Part shown: piece by piece, positions 1 to 8,458 of the stretch | How the letters are laid out: each line of letters starts with the position of its first letter | How positions within the stretch are numbered: the first letter of the stretch is position 1 | Assembly: GCA_963818855.1 (NCBI GenBank) | Contig: CAWFUH010000010.1 | Span: forward strand, 372,001-436,000 | Reading direction: 5' to 3' | DNA: 64,000 nt | From: Bog-159 sp963818855 | GTDB lineage: Bacteria > Acidobacteriota > Terriglobia > Bryobacterales > Bryobacteraceae | Notes under the pieces: generated by a model | The model's database searches: none | The model's input: the letters and a program-made list of their open reading frames with translations, nothing else | What the model was told of the DNA's origin: nothing | Program-made: the position numbers and the translations under genes

Positions 1-482
1 TGCCCCGACATCCGCGGCTTCATGAACACGCAGATCGCGGGCTGCGCGTTTACCAGCCTCCGGGCTGCTTCGCGCAGTTGGTCAAACCGCCCAATCGTCA
101 GCCGGCCTCCGAAAGCTATCCAGCCTGTGACGCCTACTGTAAACGAATCCCAGCTTTTGCCCGAAAATGGAAACACGAAGTTCTTCAAGCTCACCTGCCC
201 GCCGGTAAGTTCGCTGCCGAACTCCGGGTCCCATTTCAGCGCTCCTGTCTCCACGCGGTATCCCGCCCCATCCGGTGTGAACCGCACCGTGCGCCCTGCC
301 AGATCGAACAGGTTGGCCCTCCCCAGCACTCTGTCATTCAGCGTGACCACGATAAGATTCCCATGCGTCGAAACGGAGCCGATCGACTTCCCCGGCTCCT
401 GCGGCGGCTCTTGCGCGTGCGATAAAGCCCCCCAAACTATCGCGCCCGCGATCATCGGGAACACTCGCGAGATTCTTTTCAT
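1..482 (-). CDS. Secreted protein, N-terminal part only (runs off the window)
   Basis: An open frame runs from an ATG at 482 to the window edge, about 160 codons with no stop, so only the N-terminus is present. It opens with a basic start and a hydrophobic signal peptide ending near SHAQ (residues 1-23). A beta-rich region follows, containing a GVTGWIAFGG stretch and a later AICVFMKPRMSG stretch. The ATG overlaps the stop of the GH31 gene as ATGA, so it is probably translationally coupled as the last known member of that operon. I do not recognise a named domain. It resembles large secreted acidobacterial proteins of unknown role, which is an impression and not a search result. Confidence 0.65.
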   Translation of the reverse strand, partial: MKRISRVFPMIAGAIVWGALSHAQEPPQEPGKSIGSVSTHGNLIVVTLNDRVLGRANLFDLAGRTVRFTPDGAGYRVETGALKWDPEFGSELTGGQVSLKNFVFPFSGKSWDSFTVGVTGWIAFGGRLTIGRFDQLREAARRLVNAQPAICVFMKPRMSG

Positions 483-2686
483 AACCGGACCTCAACCGGC
501 CGCCCGTCAAACACAACTACTTTCGTGACAGCCTCGTTGGCGACCCGGACCTCGATGTTGCGCCTCATCGGAGGCAGCATCCGCGAGCCCTTGGCGAGTT
601 GCATTTTCAAGGTGCGAGCCCGATCGCTCCAAGTCAATTGCAGCCGCATAAATTCACCCCGCCGGTAATTGAAGGTCTTGCCATCATCCTCGTATAGAGT
701 GTAGGCGCCGTCGCTACCCGGATACACCCAAAGCGTCAATGGCCCATCGACTTTCTCGCCCGTATACTGCCTGACAGGCCCCATGGGAATTACGGCGCCA
801 GCGCGAACATACAGGGGCGTTGTAGCCAGATCGACGGGGCGACTGATTTCCTTCCCGCCTTCGAGCCTTTCTTTTGTCCAAAAGTCGTACCAGGCGCCCC
901 GCGGCAAATACAGTTTTCTCTCGCGGGCGCCTTTCTCGACCACCGGGGCGACCAGCATGTCCCGGCCCCAGAGGTATTCATCGCCGCGCTCGACGGCCGC
1001 CGGATCATCCGGGTAGTGCAGCCACAAACTCCGCATGACAGGCAGCCCGCTATCATGGGCCTCGCGGACCGCCGTATAAAGGTAGGGCATAAGGCGATAG
1101 CGCAATTCCAGGTATTGGCGGCAGATCGGCTCCACGGCGGCGTTGTGCAGTTCTTCCGGATCGGGATCGGCGGTTCCATCGCGATATCCCGTCACCTCGC
1201 TGACACCCAGTTCGCCGGTGTTCCAGCCCCATGGCAGACGCAGCTTCCAATCCCGTCCATGCGCGCGGAACAGCGGGCAGAATGCACCGAACTGGAACCA
1301 GCGCACATACAATTCGCCGGTAAACTCCTTGGTCGGAACGAATCCCCCGATATCGGTACCCCAATAGGGGATGCCGCTGAGGCCGGTGTTCACCGCGATG
1401 GGAATGTGCGTGCGCAGCGTCTCCCAAGTCGAGAAGACGTCGCCCGACCACAGGAATGCCGCATACCGCTGCATGCCTGCATAGCCGTTGCGATGCAGTG
1501 CAAAGGGACGTTCATTCGGGCGATCGAGTTGCGGGCCCTCGTAGTACATGCGATTGCGTACCAGCCTCGACTCGATGTTCAGCGGATCGCCTTCATCCGG
1601 CCACCATCCGTCCACGCCGATCGAAAACACTTTGCGATGCGCGTCCCACAGGCAGGCCGCCTGGCCTTCATCGAATCGGTCGACGCGGCATGGGTCGTGG
1701 ACGGACCCCTGCAGCTTAGGGGTCCAGATCACCGAATGCAGCACGACGCGAAAATCTTCTTTGTGAAACGCATCAATGATCTCTTTCGGATCCGGAAATA
1801 CCCGCGGATTCCACGCGAAGGAACCGTTAGCGGTGTTCCAGCCCGAAGGACAGAAACCAGTCCCAAGAAAAATCATCGTGTCGCAGGGCAGTTTTTTCTC
1901 GCGGAAAGTCCGCGCCTCGGCCAGAATCTCCTCGCGGCTCGTCAGGGTCCGATGCGACTGCTGATATCCCAGAGACCAAAGCGGCGGCATTTCAGGATAC
2001 CCGGTGAGCCGTGCGTATTCGGCCATGATAGAAGCCGGATCGGACGCGCCAATCACAAACAGGTCCAACGCACTGTCCGGCGAGGATGGCTCAAACCGGC
2101 CCACGCTCCCTGTGAAGTCGAACGTGCCGAACGGCTGATGGATGAACACGGCCCAGCCGCCCGTTCCGATGATCCATGGAATCGGAACTCTCCCGCCGTG
2201 GGTGCGCAGCATATATCCGCCCTGGCCGCTTTTCATGCGATCGGTTGAGCCGCGCCGGTCGAACTGCGGGCCGCCTTCGCCCAGTCCCAGCAGCGGCCCG
2301 CCGCGAAGTTCAAAGGTCATGACTCCGGTCTGTGGATCGATACTAAGTTGCTGCACCAGCCTCCTGCTTTTCCGTACCTCAACGCGAACCGTCAGCGGGG
2401 CGGTCAGTTCGACTTTGAGATCGCCGGAAGCCAACTGGGGCAGGCTTTCAGCCTGCGGACCGGAGTCCACGCCGGTCCTGGCGGGTCTGGAGACCCGCCG
2501 CAGACCTGGAGGTCTGCCCCACGGCCAATGTTCTTCAATGGATCCATCGGCGGGTATCGGCCTTCCACGAGTGATCCGCACCGTCTTCGCGCTGATGGGC
2601 GTGACCACGATCTTCGTGTCTTCGGCTTTTCCAAGTACCACCGTCGTCCCAGCGGCTATCACCTGTAAGGCGTCTCTGCGAGTCAT
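479..2686 (-). CDS. Glycoside hydrolase family 31 (alpha-glucosidase/alpha-xylosidase type), exported
   Basis: GH31 enzymes hydrolyse terminal alpha-glucosides or alpha-xylosides by a retaining mechanism. The protein is 735 residues. The likely nucleophile is Asp364 in GWWPDEGD and the likely acid/base is Asp416 in LWSGD, after the conserved RNGYAGMQRYA stretch; PYWGTDIGGF follows. A C-terminal beta domain ends in a YEDDG motif. I start it at MTRRDAL, four bases after the amidase stop, because a longer frame would overlap that gene; the start carries a twin-arginine-like signal. Residues about 56-83 are encoded by a palindromic repeat cluster inserted in frame. The exact substrate cannot be read from the sequence. 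Confidence 0.88.
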   Translation of the reverse strand: MTRRDALQVIAAGTTVVLGKAEDTKIVVTPISAKTVRITRGRPIPADGSIEEHWPWGRPPGLRRVSRPARTGVDSGPQAESLPQLASGDLKVELTAPLTVRVEVRKSRRLVQQLSIDPQTGVMTFELRGGPLLGLGEGGPQFDRRGSTDRMKSGQGGYMLRTHGGRVPIPWIIGTGGWAVFIHQPFGTFDFTGSVGRFEPSSPDSALDLFVIGASDPASIMAEYARLTGYPEMPPLWSLGYQQSHRTLTSREEILAEARTFREKKLPCDTMIFLGTGFCPSGWNTANGSFAWNPRVFPDPKEIIDAFHKEDFRVVLHSVIWTPKLQGSVHDPCRVDRFDEGQAACLWDAHRKVFSIGVDGWWPDEGDPLNIESRLVRNRMYYEGPQLDRPNERPFALHRNGYAGMQRYAAFLWSGDVFSTWETLRTHIPIAVNTGLSGIPYWGTDIGGFVPTKEFTGELYVRWFQFGAFCPLFRAHGRDWKLRLPWGWNTGELGVSEVTGYRDGTADPDPEELHNAAVEPICRQYLELRYRLMPYLYTAVREAHDSGLPVMRSLWLHYPDDPAAVERGDEYLWGRDMLVAPVVEKGARERKLYLPRGAWYDFWTKERLEGGKEISRPVDLATTPLYVRAGAVIPMGPVRQYTGEKVDGPLTLWVYPGSDGAYTLYEDDGKTFNYRRGEFMRLQLTWSDRARTLKMQLAKGSRMLPPMRRNIEVRVANEAVTKVVVFDGRPVEVRL
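2437..2520. repeat. Cluster of four GC-rich hairpins inside the GH31 gene
   Basis: Four adjacent perfect hairpins fill 84 bases. Arms GCAGGCT/AGCCTGC are at 2440-2456, GACCGG/CCGGTC at 2458-2477, GGCGGGTCT/AGACCCGCC at 2480-2499 and GCAGACC/GGTCTGC at 2500-2517. The whole is bounded by GGGGCAG and CTGCCCC. The length is exactly 28 codons, so the reading frame continues through it. The 18-base piece CCTGGAGGTCTGCCCCAC at 2505-2522 recurs, inverted, at 45383-45400, which marks this as a dispersed repeat. Confidence 0.85.
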
Positions 2687-2690
2687 CTTT

Positions 2691-4106
2691 TTATGAGATC
2701 TGCGGATGTCTCTTATGCCAGTCCGTGTGGTCTTGGTACATGCGGGCGGCCGCAATCACAGCGTGGTCGTTCGTCGCGCGGGCGATAAATTGGAGTCCGT
2801 ACGGAAGGTGCTGGGCGCTGAATCCGCAGGGCACGGACATCGCGGGCAGCCCACAGAGGCTTGAGATGCCGTCAGGCGCCTTCTGGTTTACGTCGTCGCT
2901 CTCAGCCGAATCCGTAGCCTCCAGCACGGGCTGTGTCGTCGAATCGCTGCCCGGCGCAGCCAGCACGTCGAAATCATCGAATAGCTTGTCGATTCTGCGT
3001 TGCAGGATGCTCCGTACACGTTGTACGTCCAGGTAATCCGCGGCAGAAAACTCCTCGCTGACATATCCGTTAATCTGGCCAAGGGGATCGCGCAGATTGG
3101 CGCAAGAACCGGATCTGATCATATTTCTGAACGATGAAGCTGCTTCCATCAAGATGGTCAGTTCCGCCGTATCCTCAAAGGGTCCATCGGGAACCACAGC
3201 GTCTGATATTCTTGCGCCGTGCTTCTCCAGGGTTTGCAAGGCGGCATCCATCAGCGATTCGAGCTCAGGATTGGAACTCCCGGCATTCGTCAGTTTGCCG
3301 GCCCACAACGGTCTGCGCGGCTCATCGGCGAGCGATGGATAGGCGAAGTTCGCAAGACCCGGTGGCAGAGAATCGTGGTCCCTGGGGTCGTGGCCCGCGA
3401 TGGCGGATAGGATGAGCCCGCAATCGTCGGCGGTTCGTGCCATCGGGCCGAGTTTGTCCATTGACCATGCTATGCACATTGAGCCATACCGGCTGACCCG
3501 GCCGAAACTTGGACGCATTCCGGATATGCCGCACCAGGCCGCCGGGCAGATGATCGAGCCCCTCGTATCCGAGCCGATCGCGAACGCGGCTAATCCGGCT
3601 GCCACGATAGCACCCGAACCACTCGAGGAACCACATTTCCAGCAGTTGGTATTCCAAGGGTTTCGCGCGGGTCCGGTCAGCGAAGCCTCGCCGCTGGTGT
3701 AGCCGAGGCCCCCGGCGAGTTCAATCATGGCGGCCTTCCCAATCAGGACGGCGCCCGCACGCTCCAGCTTTTCGATGATGGCTGCGTTGTAATCGAAGCG
3801 CTGATCGGCGAACGGCGGCGCGCCCCAGGTAGTCGGATATCCTTTGACCGCAACCAGATCCTTGGCCGCATAGGGAATGCCGTGCAATGGACCGCGATAA
3901 TGGCCCGCCCGAATCTCGCGTTCCGCGGCGCGCGCTTGTTCGATGGCCAAGTCCCGCGTCAGTGTGGCGTAGGCATTGAGCTTCGGACCGATCTGCTCAC
4001 TCCGATTGAGGTAGGCTTCCGCCAGCGCCACGGGTGAAAGCTTCCGGCTACGCAGCCGGGCCCTCAATTCCGAAATCGGCAAATAGAGGGTCCGCTCGTC
4101 GATCAC
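2691..4106 (-). CDS. Amidase of the amidase-signature family
   Basis: Amidase-signature enzymes hydrolyse C-N amide bonds with a Ser-cisSer-Lys triad. All three parts are visible in this 471-residue protein: Lys82 in GIPYAAKDL, the cis-serine in the CGSSSGSG segment (Ser160/161), and the nucleophile Ser184 in SDTRGSI. The length is normal for the family. No signal peptide is visible, so it is probably cytoplasmic. The start is GTG and overlaps the stop of the upstream small gene as GTGA, which fits coupled translation. Family members include GatA and various amide hydrolases. With no gatB or gatC nearby, this is more likely a catabolic amidase than part of the tRNA amidotransferase. Confidence 0.88.
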   Translation of the reverse strand: MIDERTLYLPISELRARLRSRKLSPVALAEAYLNRSEQIGPKLNAYATLTRDLAIEQARAAEREIRAGHYRGPLHGIPYAAKDLVAVKGYPTTWGAPPFADQRFDYNAAIIEKLERAGAVLIGKAAMIELAGGLGYTSGEASLTGPARNPWNTNCWKCGSSSGSGAIVAAGLAAFAIGSDTRGSIICPAAWCGISGMRPSFGRVSRYGSMCIAWSMDKLGPMARTADDCGLILSAIAGHDPRDHDSLPPGLANFAYPSLADEPRRPLWAGKLTNAGSSNPELESLMDAALQTLEKHGARISDAVVPDGPFEDTAELTILMEAASSFRNMIRSGSCANLRDPLGQINGYVSEEFSAADYLDVQRVRSILQRRIDKLFDDFDVLAAPGSDSTTQPVLEATDSAESDDVNQKAPDGISSLCGLPAMSVPCGFSAQHLPYGLQFIARATNDHAVIAAARMYQDHTDWHKRHPQIS

Positions 4107-4408
4107 AACCGGAATCCCGTAGCTGGTTGATCGCTATTCTCCAACGGGAAATTCCGGATCCGCACCAGCATCCGTTCATGGCCGGCAATTATTTCGCGCG
4201 CACGCGTGCGCTGCCCTTCGGAGAGCCGATCGCCGTACTTTCCTAACACGTTCGCATATTTGGCGTCGACCGCACACTGGATTCCGGGCAGAGCGGGAGA
4301 CTGCGCGGTTGCCGGAACTCCAACCGCACCGGCGGCCGCCAGCGCGGCACACCTGCCAAGTTGGCGCCGCGAAATGTGACGTGGCTCCGAGATGCGCAGC
4401 GGGGACAC
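4103..4408 (-). CDS. Small secreted protein of unknown function
   Basis: A 101-residue protein starts at a GTG preceded by GAGGGTAGG, seven bases after the TonB receptor stop. The N-terminus contains SRRQLG followed by an Ala/Gly-rich hydrophobic stretch ending at PATAQ, so a Tat- or Sec-type signal peptide is likely. The mature part is helical and charged with a single cysteine and no recognised domain. A longer open frame extends upstream inside the receptor gene in another phase, but that part is antisense-like noise and I rejected it. It overlaps the amidase by four bases, so it is probably co-transcribed. Confidence 0.6.
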   Translation of the reverse strand: MSPLRISEPRHISRRQLGRCAALAAAGAVGVPATAQSPALPGIQCAVDAKYANVLGKYGDRLSEGQRTRAREIIAGHERMLVRIRNFPLENSDQPATGFRL

Positions 4409-4415
4409 CCTACCC

Positions 4416-7400
4416 TCAAAACTCGATGTTCGCCCGGATTTCGATGTTTCGGGGACTGTTGCTGTTGTAGGCAGTCCCGAAGGTGGTCGACTGCACGTTG
4501 TTGCTGCCACCAGCCCAGGAGAACACCGGATGGTTGAAGGCGTTGAGAAACTCCGCCTGCAACAAGAAACGGACCCGCTCCGTGATCGGGACCTGCTTGG
4601 ACAGCGAAATGTCGTTGTAGGTCTGATGCGGTCCATACACGTAGAAAATCTGACCGAATGTGCCCGCCGTGGTGTTGGGAGTGAGATAGGCGGCGTTGGC
4701 ACCGACTCCCGGCGTAATGTAGGTCGGGTTGATGGCGTTCACATAGCCCGCGTTGCCCACGGAGTACACACCCACGGCACTCTGCAGTTGCGAACGGGAG
4801 ACTCCAGTAAGATTCACACCGCCGTCGGCATAGTCATTATACGTCTCATTGCCGCCGAGGATCACCTGGGGCGCGCCGGTCTGGAAGGTGAAGATATCGC
4901 CCAGTGTCCAGCCGCCCACAATCCGATTCGCCACACCACCGTGGTCGAGCCAACGGCGGCCCTTGCCGAACGGAAGGTCGTAGGTTCCGTTGGCATGAAT
5001 CACATTGCGCAGGTCGAATAACGTCGGTCCATAGCTCCCGCGCAGATTGCGCAGCGTGTACTGTGGGGACTGACTGGTCCAATTGTTGGGAGTGGCCAGA
5101 CCGAGCGTGTGGCTCCATGTGTAGTTGGCGTCGAATTGTAGGCCGTGCCAGGGCTTCTGCCGGTAATCCACCTGCAGTGCATTGTAGTTCGAGTAACCGA
5201 GCGCGTCCATGTAATAAACCGGTTGGCCGGCAGAGTAGGGGTTCGACTGGAAGAAGTTAATAGGATAACCGGCTCCCGCTCCGGTATACCCGCCGTTGGT
5301 GGCACACGGCGTGAAACTGGCGCCCACCAGGTTGCAAAAATACTGCGGGTTGTAGTTGGCGCCTGCCATAATGTTCGCCATGGCTCCTACCTGCCCGGTA
5401 TTCAGGTCGTTGATGAAGCTGGTGTTGCCATAATCGGCCAGCGGCACGCCTGCACCCGCGGAACCCTCTCCGGCAAAGGCGGCATTGAAGATGGGTGTCT
5501 GCGTCTGGCCGGGATACCCGTTGTCGGCAAAGGAACTGATGTTGTGTTGCTCGTTAATTTTCAGGTTTTGCTGCGCCGCCTTGAACTGAGTGAGGAATCC
5601 GTTCTCAAACACGTTGACTTCATTGGTATTCACGGACAGCCACTGATGGATGGTGTGGCTGCCGTTGTAGCGGATCTCCAGCACTCCCGCTCCTTGCATC
5701 TGGCGCTGGATGCCGAAGTTCCAAGCTTGCGTATAGGGCTGTTTAATATTCGGATTCAAGCCATTGACGTCATTTCCGAGATATGTCAGGGCTTGGAATG
5801 TGGAATTCGATTCCGGATTGGTGGGCGAGTACGCGGCGGGATTGAAGGCATATGGCGGCAACGACTGGCCGAGCGAAAGAGAACCCGGAGCGAACGATCC
5901 GGTGGTTCCTGTGTTGTTCGAATACAGGTTGAAGTTCTGGTAATAGAACGAGCCATAGTTGGTGGCCTGGTTCCAGAAATATTGCTGCGGTTCGGTGAAG
6001 CGGCGGAGTGAATAACCGGCGCGAATGACGGTCTTGCCGCCGCCGGTCAGCTTTCCGGCGAAGCCGTCCCTGGCGCCGGGCGACCAGGCGATGCCGAAGG
6101 AAGGCTGCGGAGTGACGCGCCAGGGTTGGTATTGATGCGCGCGCGCCACCAGTTGCGGATCCATGTCGCCGCCCAGAACGCCCGGCGCAAAGAGATCGCC
6201 AACCGGCGTCGGACCGTAGATCGCCCCCGGCAGCGCGCCGGAGTATTCGTTGGTCAGATCGTGGTCGTCGCCGGTGAAGTCCCAACGCAAGCCGTAGTTA
6301 ATGGTCAGATTCGGACGCAAGCGGTAGGAATCCTGCGCGAATAATCCCCAAGCCCCGATAAGCTCGTCCAGATTGTACGAGCTGCCTGGTTTCTGAATGT
6401 AGGATTTGGTTGCCGGGTCCACGCCGTACTGGCCATTTACACCCGATAGGCGCCCGGTGAGGACCGCATACAACTGCTCGGCTTCGGTGAGTTGAGCGGA
6501 AGTCGCGCCGGGGAGAGTAGCGGACGACCCGGAATTCGAGAAAGCCGCCAGAGCCGGATCGCCGGTGGTCAGCCCTAGGTTGTAAGTGGGCCATCCGGCC
6601 GGTGCGTTATAGTAGTGATCCTGCTCCCGCCACCAGGAGAAGCCGAATTTCATCGTGTGTTTATCGTGCTGCCAGGTCAACGAGTCGGAGGCATTGAGGA
6701 CCGGATAGTTGGTGTTGATACCCAAGTTGAACTGTTGTCCCGACATGTTGCCGCCGTAAGGGTACGGTACGGGCAGGTTCCAGGACACCGCCCCGGGCGA
6801 AGTAGCATATAACGGCGCGGCGTTGTATGCGTACCAAGTCGCGGTGTAAAGGAAGCCTCCCTTCAACTCGTTCACCACAGTGGGAGAAATAGTCCAGTCG
6901 ATTCCGAGCGAAACCGTATAGTTGTTGTTCTTGTTGCCGGCGATTTGATCGGAATAAGCGGGTCCCGGTAAGAACGACGGCGCAACGGCAGGCTGGACTT
7001 CTTTGGTCTCATTGAATGCGACATGCAACCGCAGCTTTTCCGTGGCGTTGTAGTCGACGCGAACCGTGGGGTAGTAGTACGTAGTTGGGGATGGCTGCAA
7101 CCAATTCAGAGACTCGAGATTGGGATCGGAGAGACCCGAAAGAGTGCCATACTTTAGCGAGCCATTAATCGACGTCAGCTCGGAAGCGATCGTCGGATTG
7201 ACGGTACCCGGCAGGGCGGAGTTGAAGCTGTTCGCCATGCTCAGGAGATTGATGGTGCGGGTGACGCCGTCCGAACCGGTGTAGGTGAACGCCCCCGTCT
7301 GCGCGGCTGGCGTCAGCACCAGGTTGGAGGCGCTGATGGTCCCGGGCGACTTGGACATACTGAAACTTCCGAAGAAGAACAGCTTGTTCTTGCGAATTGG

Positions 7401-8297
7401 ACCCCCGACGCTCCCGCCAAAATCGTTGAGGATGAAGGGCGGCCGAGCGATACCATAGCCGTTGTTGGACCATGAGTTGGCGTTCAGGTCTGCATTTCGG
7501 AAGTCCTCATAGACACGCCCATGGTATTGGTTGCCGCCGCGCCGGGTGATGAAGTTAATCTGCATGGTGGCTTGGCCGAAACCCTGGTCCAGATCGAGCT
7601 GGTCGGTTTGCACGGTCATCTCCCCGATATCTTCCAAACGAGCGGATACAACCGGATAGGCGTTCCCGCCGAATTTCATGCGGCTGGGGCTGCCGATCAC
7701 ACCATCGATATTGTTGCCCTGGTCGATCGAGGGGAGCCCATTCCACGTGCCGTTGTAGCCGGGCGTCAGAAACGACAACTGGGTCAGGTCGCGCCCGGTT
7801 ATCGGCAGATCCTCGATCTGCTTCAGGTCGATGGTGGTGCCGATCATGTTCGATGAGGTTTGCAGAACCGTCACCCCTTCGCCGCTCACTTCCACCGTTT
7901 GGGCGAGCGCTCCTAACTTTAGGGACACGGCTATATCAGTGACGCTGGCGACCTGCACGAGAACGGGGATGACCACTTCCTTCGCAAAACCCTCTTTGGT
8001 AACGGTCAGCGAGTAGTTGCCGTTGTTCAGGTCGACGAAACGATAATTGCCATCCGCGCGGGTGGTTGCTTTGCGCAGGTCGTTGGTGCCCAGATCGCGC
8101 AGTTCCAGACCGGCGTCGGGAATCAATGCTCCCCCGGAATCGGTTACCGTAACGCTCACCGCTCCCTGCGAGGACTGCGCCCAGACGTTGGGAACACTCG
8201 CCCACAGCAAGGCGAGACAGGGGACGATTGGCCGCATCGGAATGCGGGAAACGGGTCGGACGACACTCTGTTGGCGGCGTGATCGATTACAGATCAT
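4416..8297 (-). CDS. TonB-dependent receptor-like outer-membrane protein with carboxypeptidase-regulatory-like N-domain
   Basis: A 1293-residue outer-membrane protein of the Oar-like class. It has a signal peptide ending near NVWAQ, then a carboxypeptidase-regulatory-like beta-sandwich (about residues 45-130, starting GAVSVTVTDSGGALIPDA), a plug-like domain, and a long barrel rich in aromatic and Asn/Gly residues. The C-terminus ends in the barrel signal IRANIEF, with a terminal Phe. ATG 8297 is chosen because AAGGGGGGTAAG lies just upstream; the longer frame has no such site. In Bacteroidetes and Acidobacteria such proteins import glycans or other large ligands. Its position as first gene of an operon with a GH31 enzyme supports glycan uptake, but the ligand is unknown. 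Confidence 0.88.
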   Translation of the reverse strand: MICNRSRRQQSVVRPVSRIPMRPIVPCLALLWASVPNVWAQSSQGAVSVTVTDSGGALIPDAGLELRDLGTNDLRKATTRADGNYRFVDLNNGNYSLTVTKEGFAKEVVIPVLVQVASVTDIAVSLKLGALAQTVEVSGEGVTVLQTSSNMIGTTIDLKQIEDLPITGRDLTQLSFLTPGYNGTWNGLPSIDQGNNIDGVIGSPSRMKFGGNAYPVVSARLEDIGEMTVQTDQLDLDQGFGQATMQINFITRRGGNQYHGRVYEDFRNADLNANSWSNNGYGIARPPFILNDFGGSVGGPIRKNKLFFFGSFSMSKSPGTISASNLVLTPAAQTGAFTYTGSDGVTRTINLLSMANSFNSALPGTVNPTIASELTSINGSLKYGTLSGLSDPNLESLNWLQPSPTTYYYPTVRVDYNATEKLRLHVAFNETKEVQPAVAPSFLPGPAYSDQIAGNKNNNYTVSLGIDWTISPTVVNELKGGFLYTATWYAYNAAPLYATSPGAVSWNLPVPYPYGGNMSGQQFNLGINTNYPVLNASDSLTWQHDKHTMKFGFSWWREQDHYYNAPAGWPTYNLGLTTGDPALAAFSNSGSSATLPGATSAQLTEAEQLYAVLTGRLSGVNGQYGVDPATKSYIQKPGSSYNLDELIGAWGLFAQDSYRLRPNLTINYGLRWDFTGDDHDLTNEYSGALPGAIYGPTPVGDLFAPGVLGGDMDPQLVARAHQYQPWRVTPQPSFGIAWSPGARDGFAGKLTGGGKTVIRAGYSLRRFTEPQQYFWNQATNYGSFYYQNFNLYSNNTGTTGSFAPGSLSLGQSLPPYAFNPAAYSPTNPESNSTFQALTYLGNDVNGLNPNIKQPYTQAWNFGIQRQMQGAGVLEIRYNGSHTIHQWLSVNTNEVNVFENGFLTQFKAAQQNLKINEQHNISSFADNGYPGQTQTPIFNAAFAGEGSAGAGVPLADYGNTSFINDLNTGQVGAMANIMAGANYNPQYFCNLVGASFTPCATNGGYTGAGAGYPINFFQSNPYSAGQPVYYMDALGYSNYNALQVDYRQKPWHGLQFDANYTWSHTLGLATPNNWTSQSPQYTLRNLRGSYGPTLFDLRNVIHANGTYDLPFGKGRRWLDHGGVANRIVGGWTLGDIFTFQTGAPQVILGGNETYNDYADGGVNLTGVSRSQLQSAVGVYSVGNAGYVNAINPTYITPGVGANAAYLTPNTTAGTFGQIFYVYGPHQTYNDISLSKQVPITERVRFLLQAEFLNAFNHPVFSWAGGSNNVQSTTFGTAYNSNSPRNIEIRANIEF

Positions 8298-8329
8298 GGA
8301 CTTACCCCCCTTAAGGTCGTGGGCCCCAT

Positions 8330-8357
8330 TGTATAATCGTTTTGGATTAGCGGTCAA
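8330..8357 (-). promoter_or_regulatory. Sigma-70 type promoter of the TonB/GH31 operon
   Basis: On the minus strand TTGACC (8357-8352) and TATACA (8335-8330) are separated by 16 bases, a good match to a housekeeping promoter. Transcription would start about 8323, leaving a leader of roughly 25 bases before the receptor ATG. A LacI-like palindrome lies immediately upstream of the -35 box. Confidence 0.65.
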
Positions 8358-8366
8358 GTAAATTCT

Positions 8367-8380
8367 TGATAGCGCTTTCT
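8367..8380. promoter_or_regulatory. Candidate LacI-family operator (one mismatch)
   Basis: TGATAGCGCTTTCT, read on the minus strand as AGAAAGCGCTATCA, matches the pattern TGNAANCGNTNNCA at eight of nine fixed positions. It sits upstream of the -35 box of the receptor operon, between it and the divergent CRTAC1-like gene. A site here could act on either gene. This is inference from similarity to stronger sites at 17577, 31890 and 39127. Confidence 0.35.
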
Positions 8381-8458
8381 GACCCCTGCAAAGCGCTGAG
8401 AAAGGCCTGCTCCGCTGTCCGTTCGGTCCATTTGACGTTGATGAAGACACCCTCGGGG

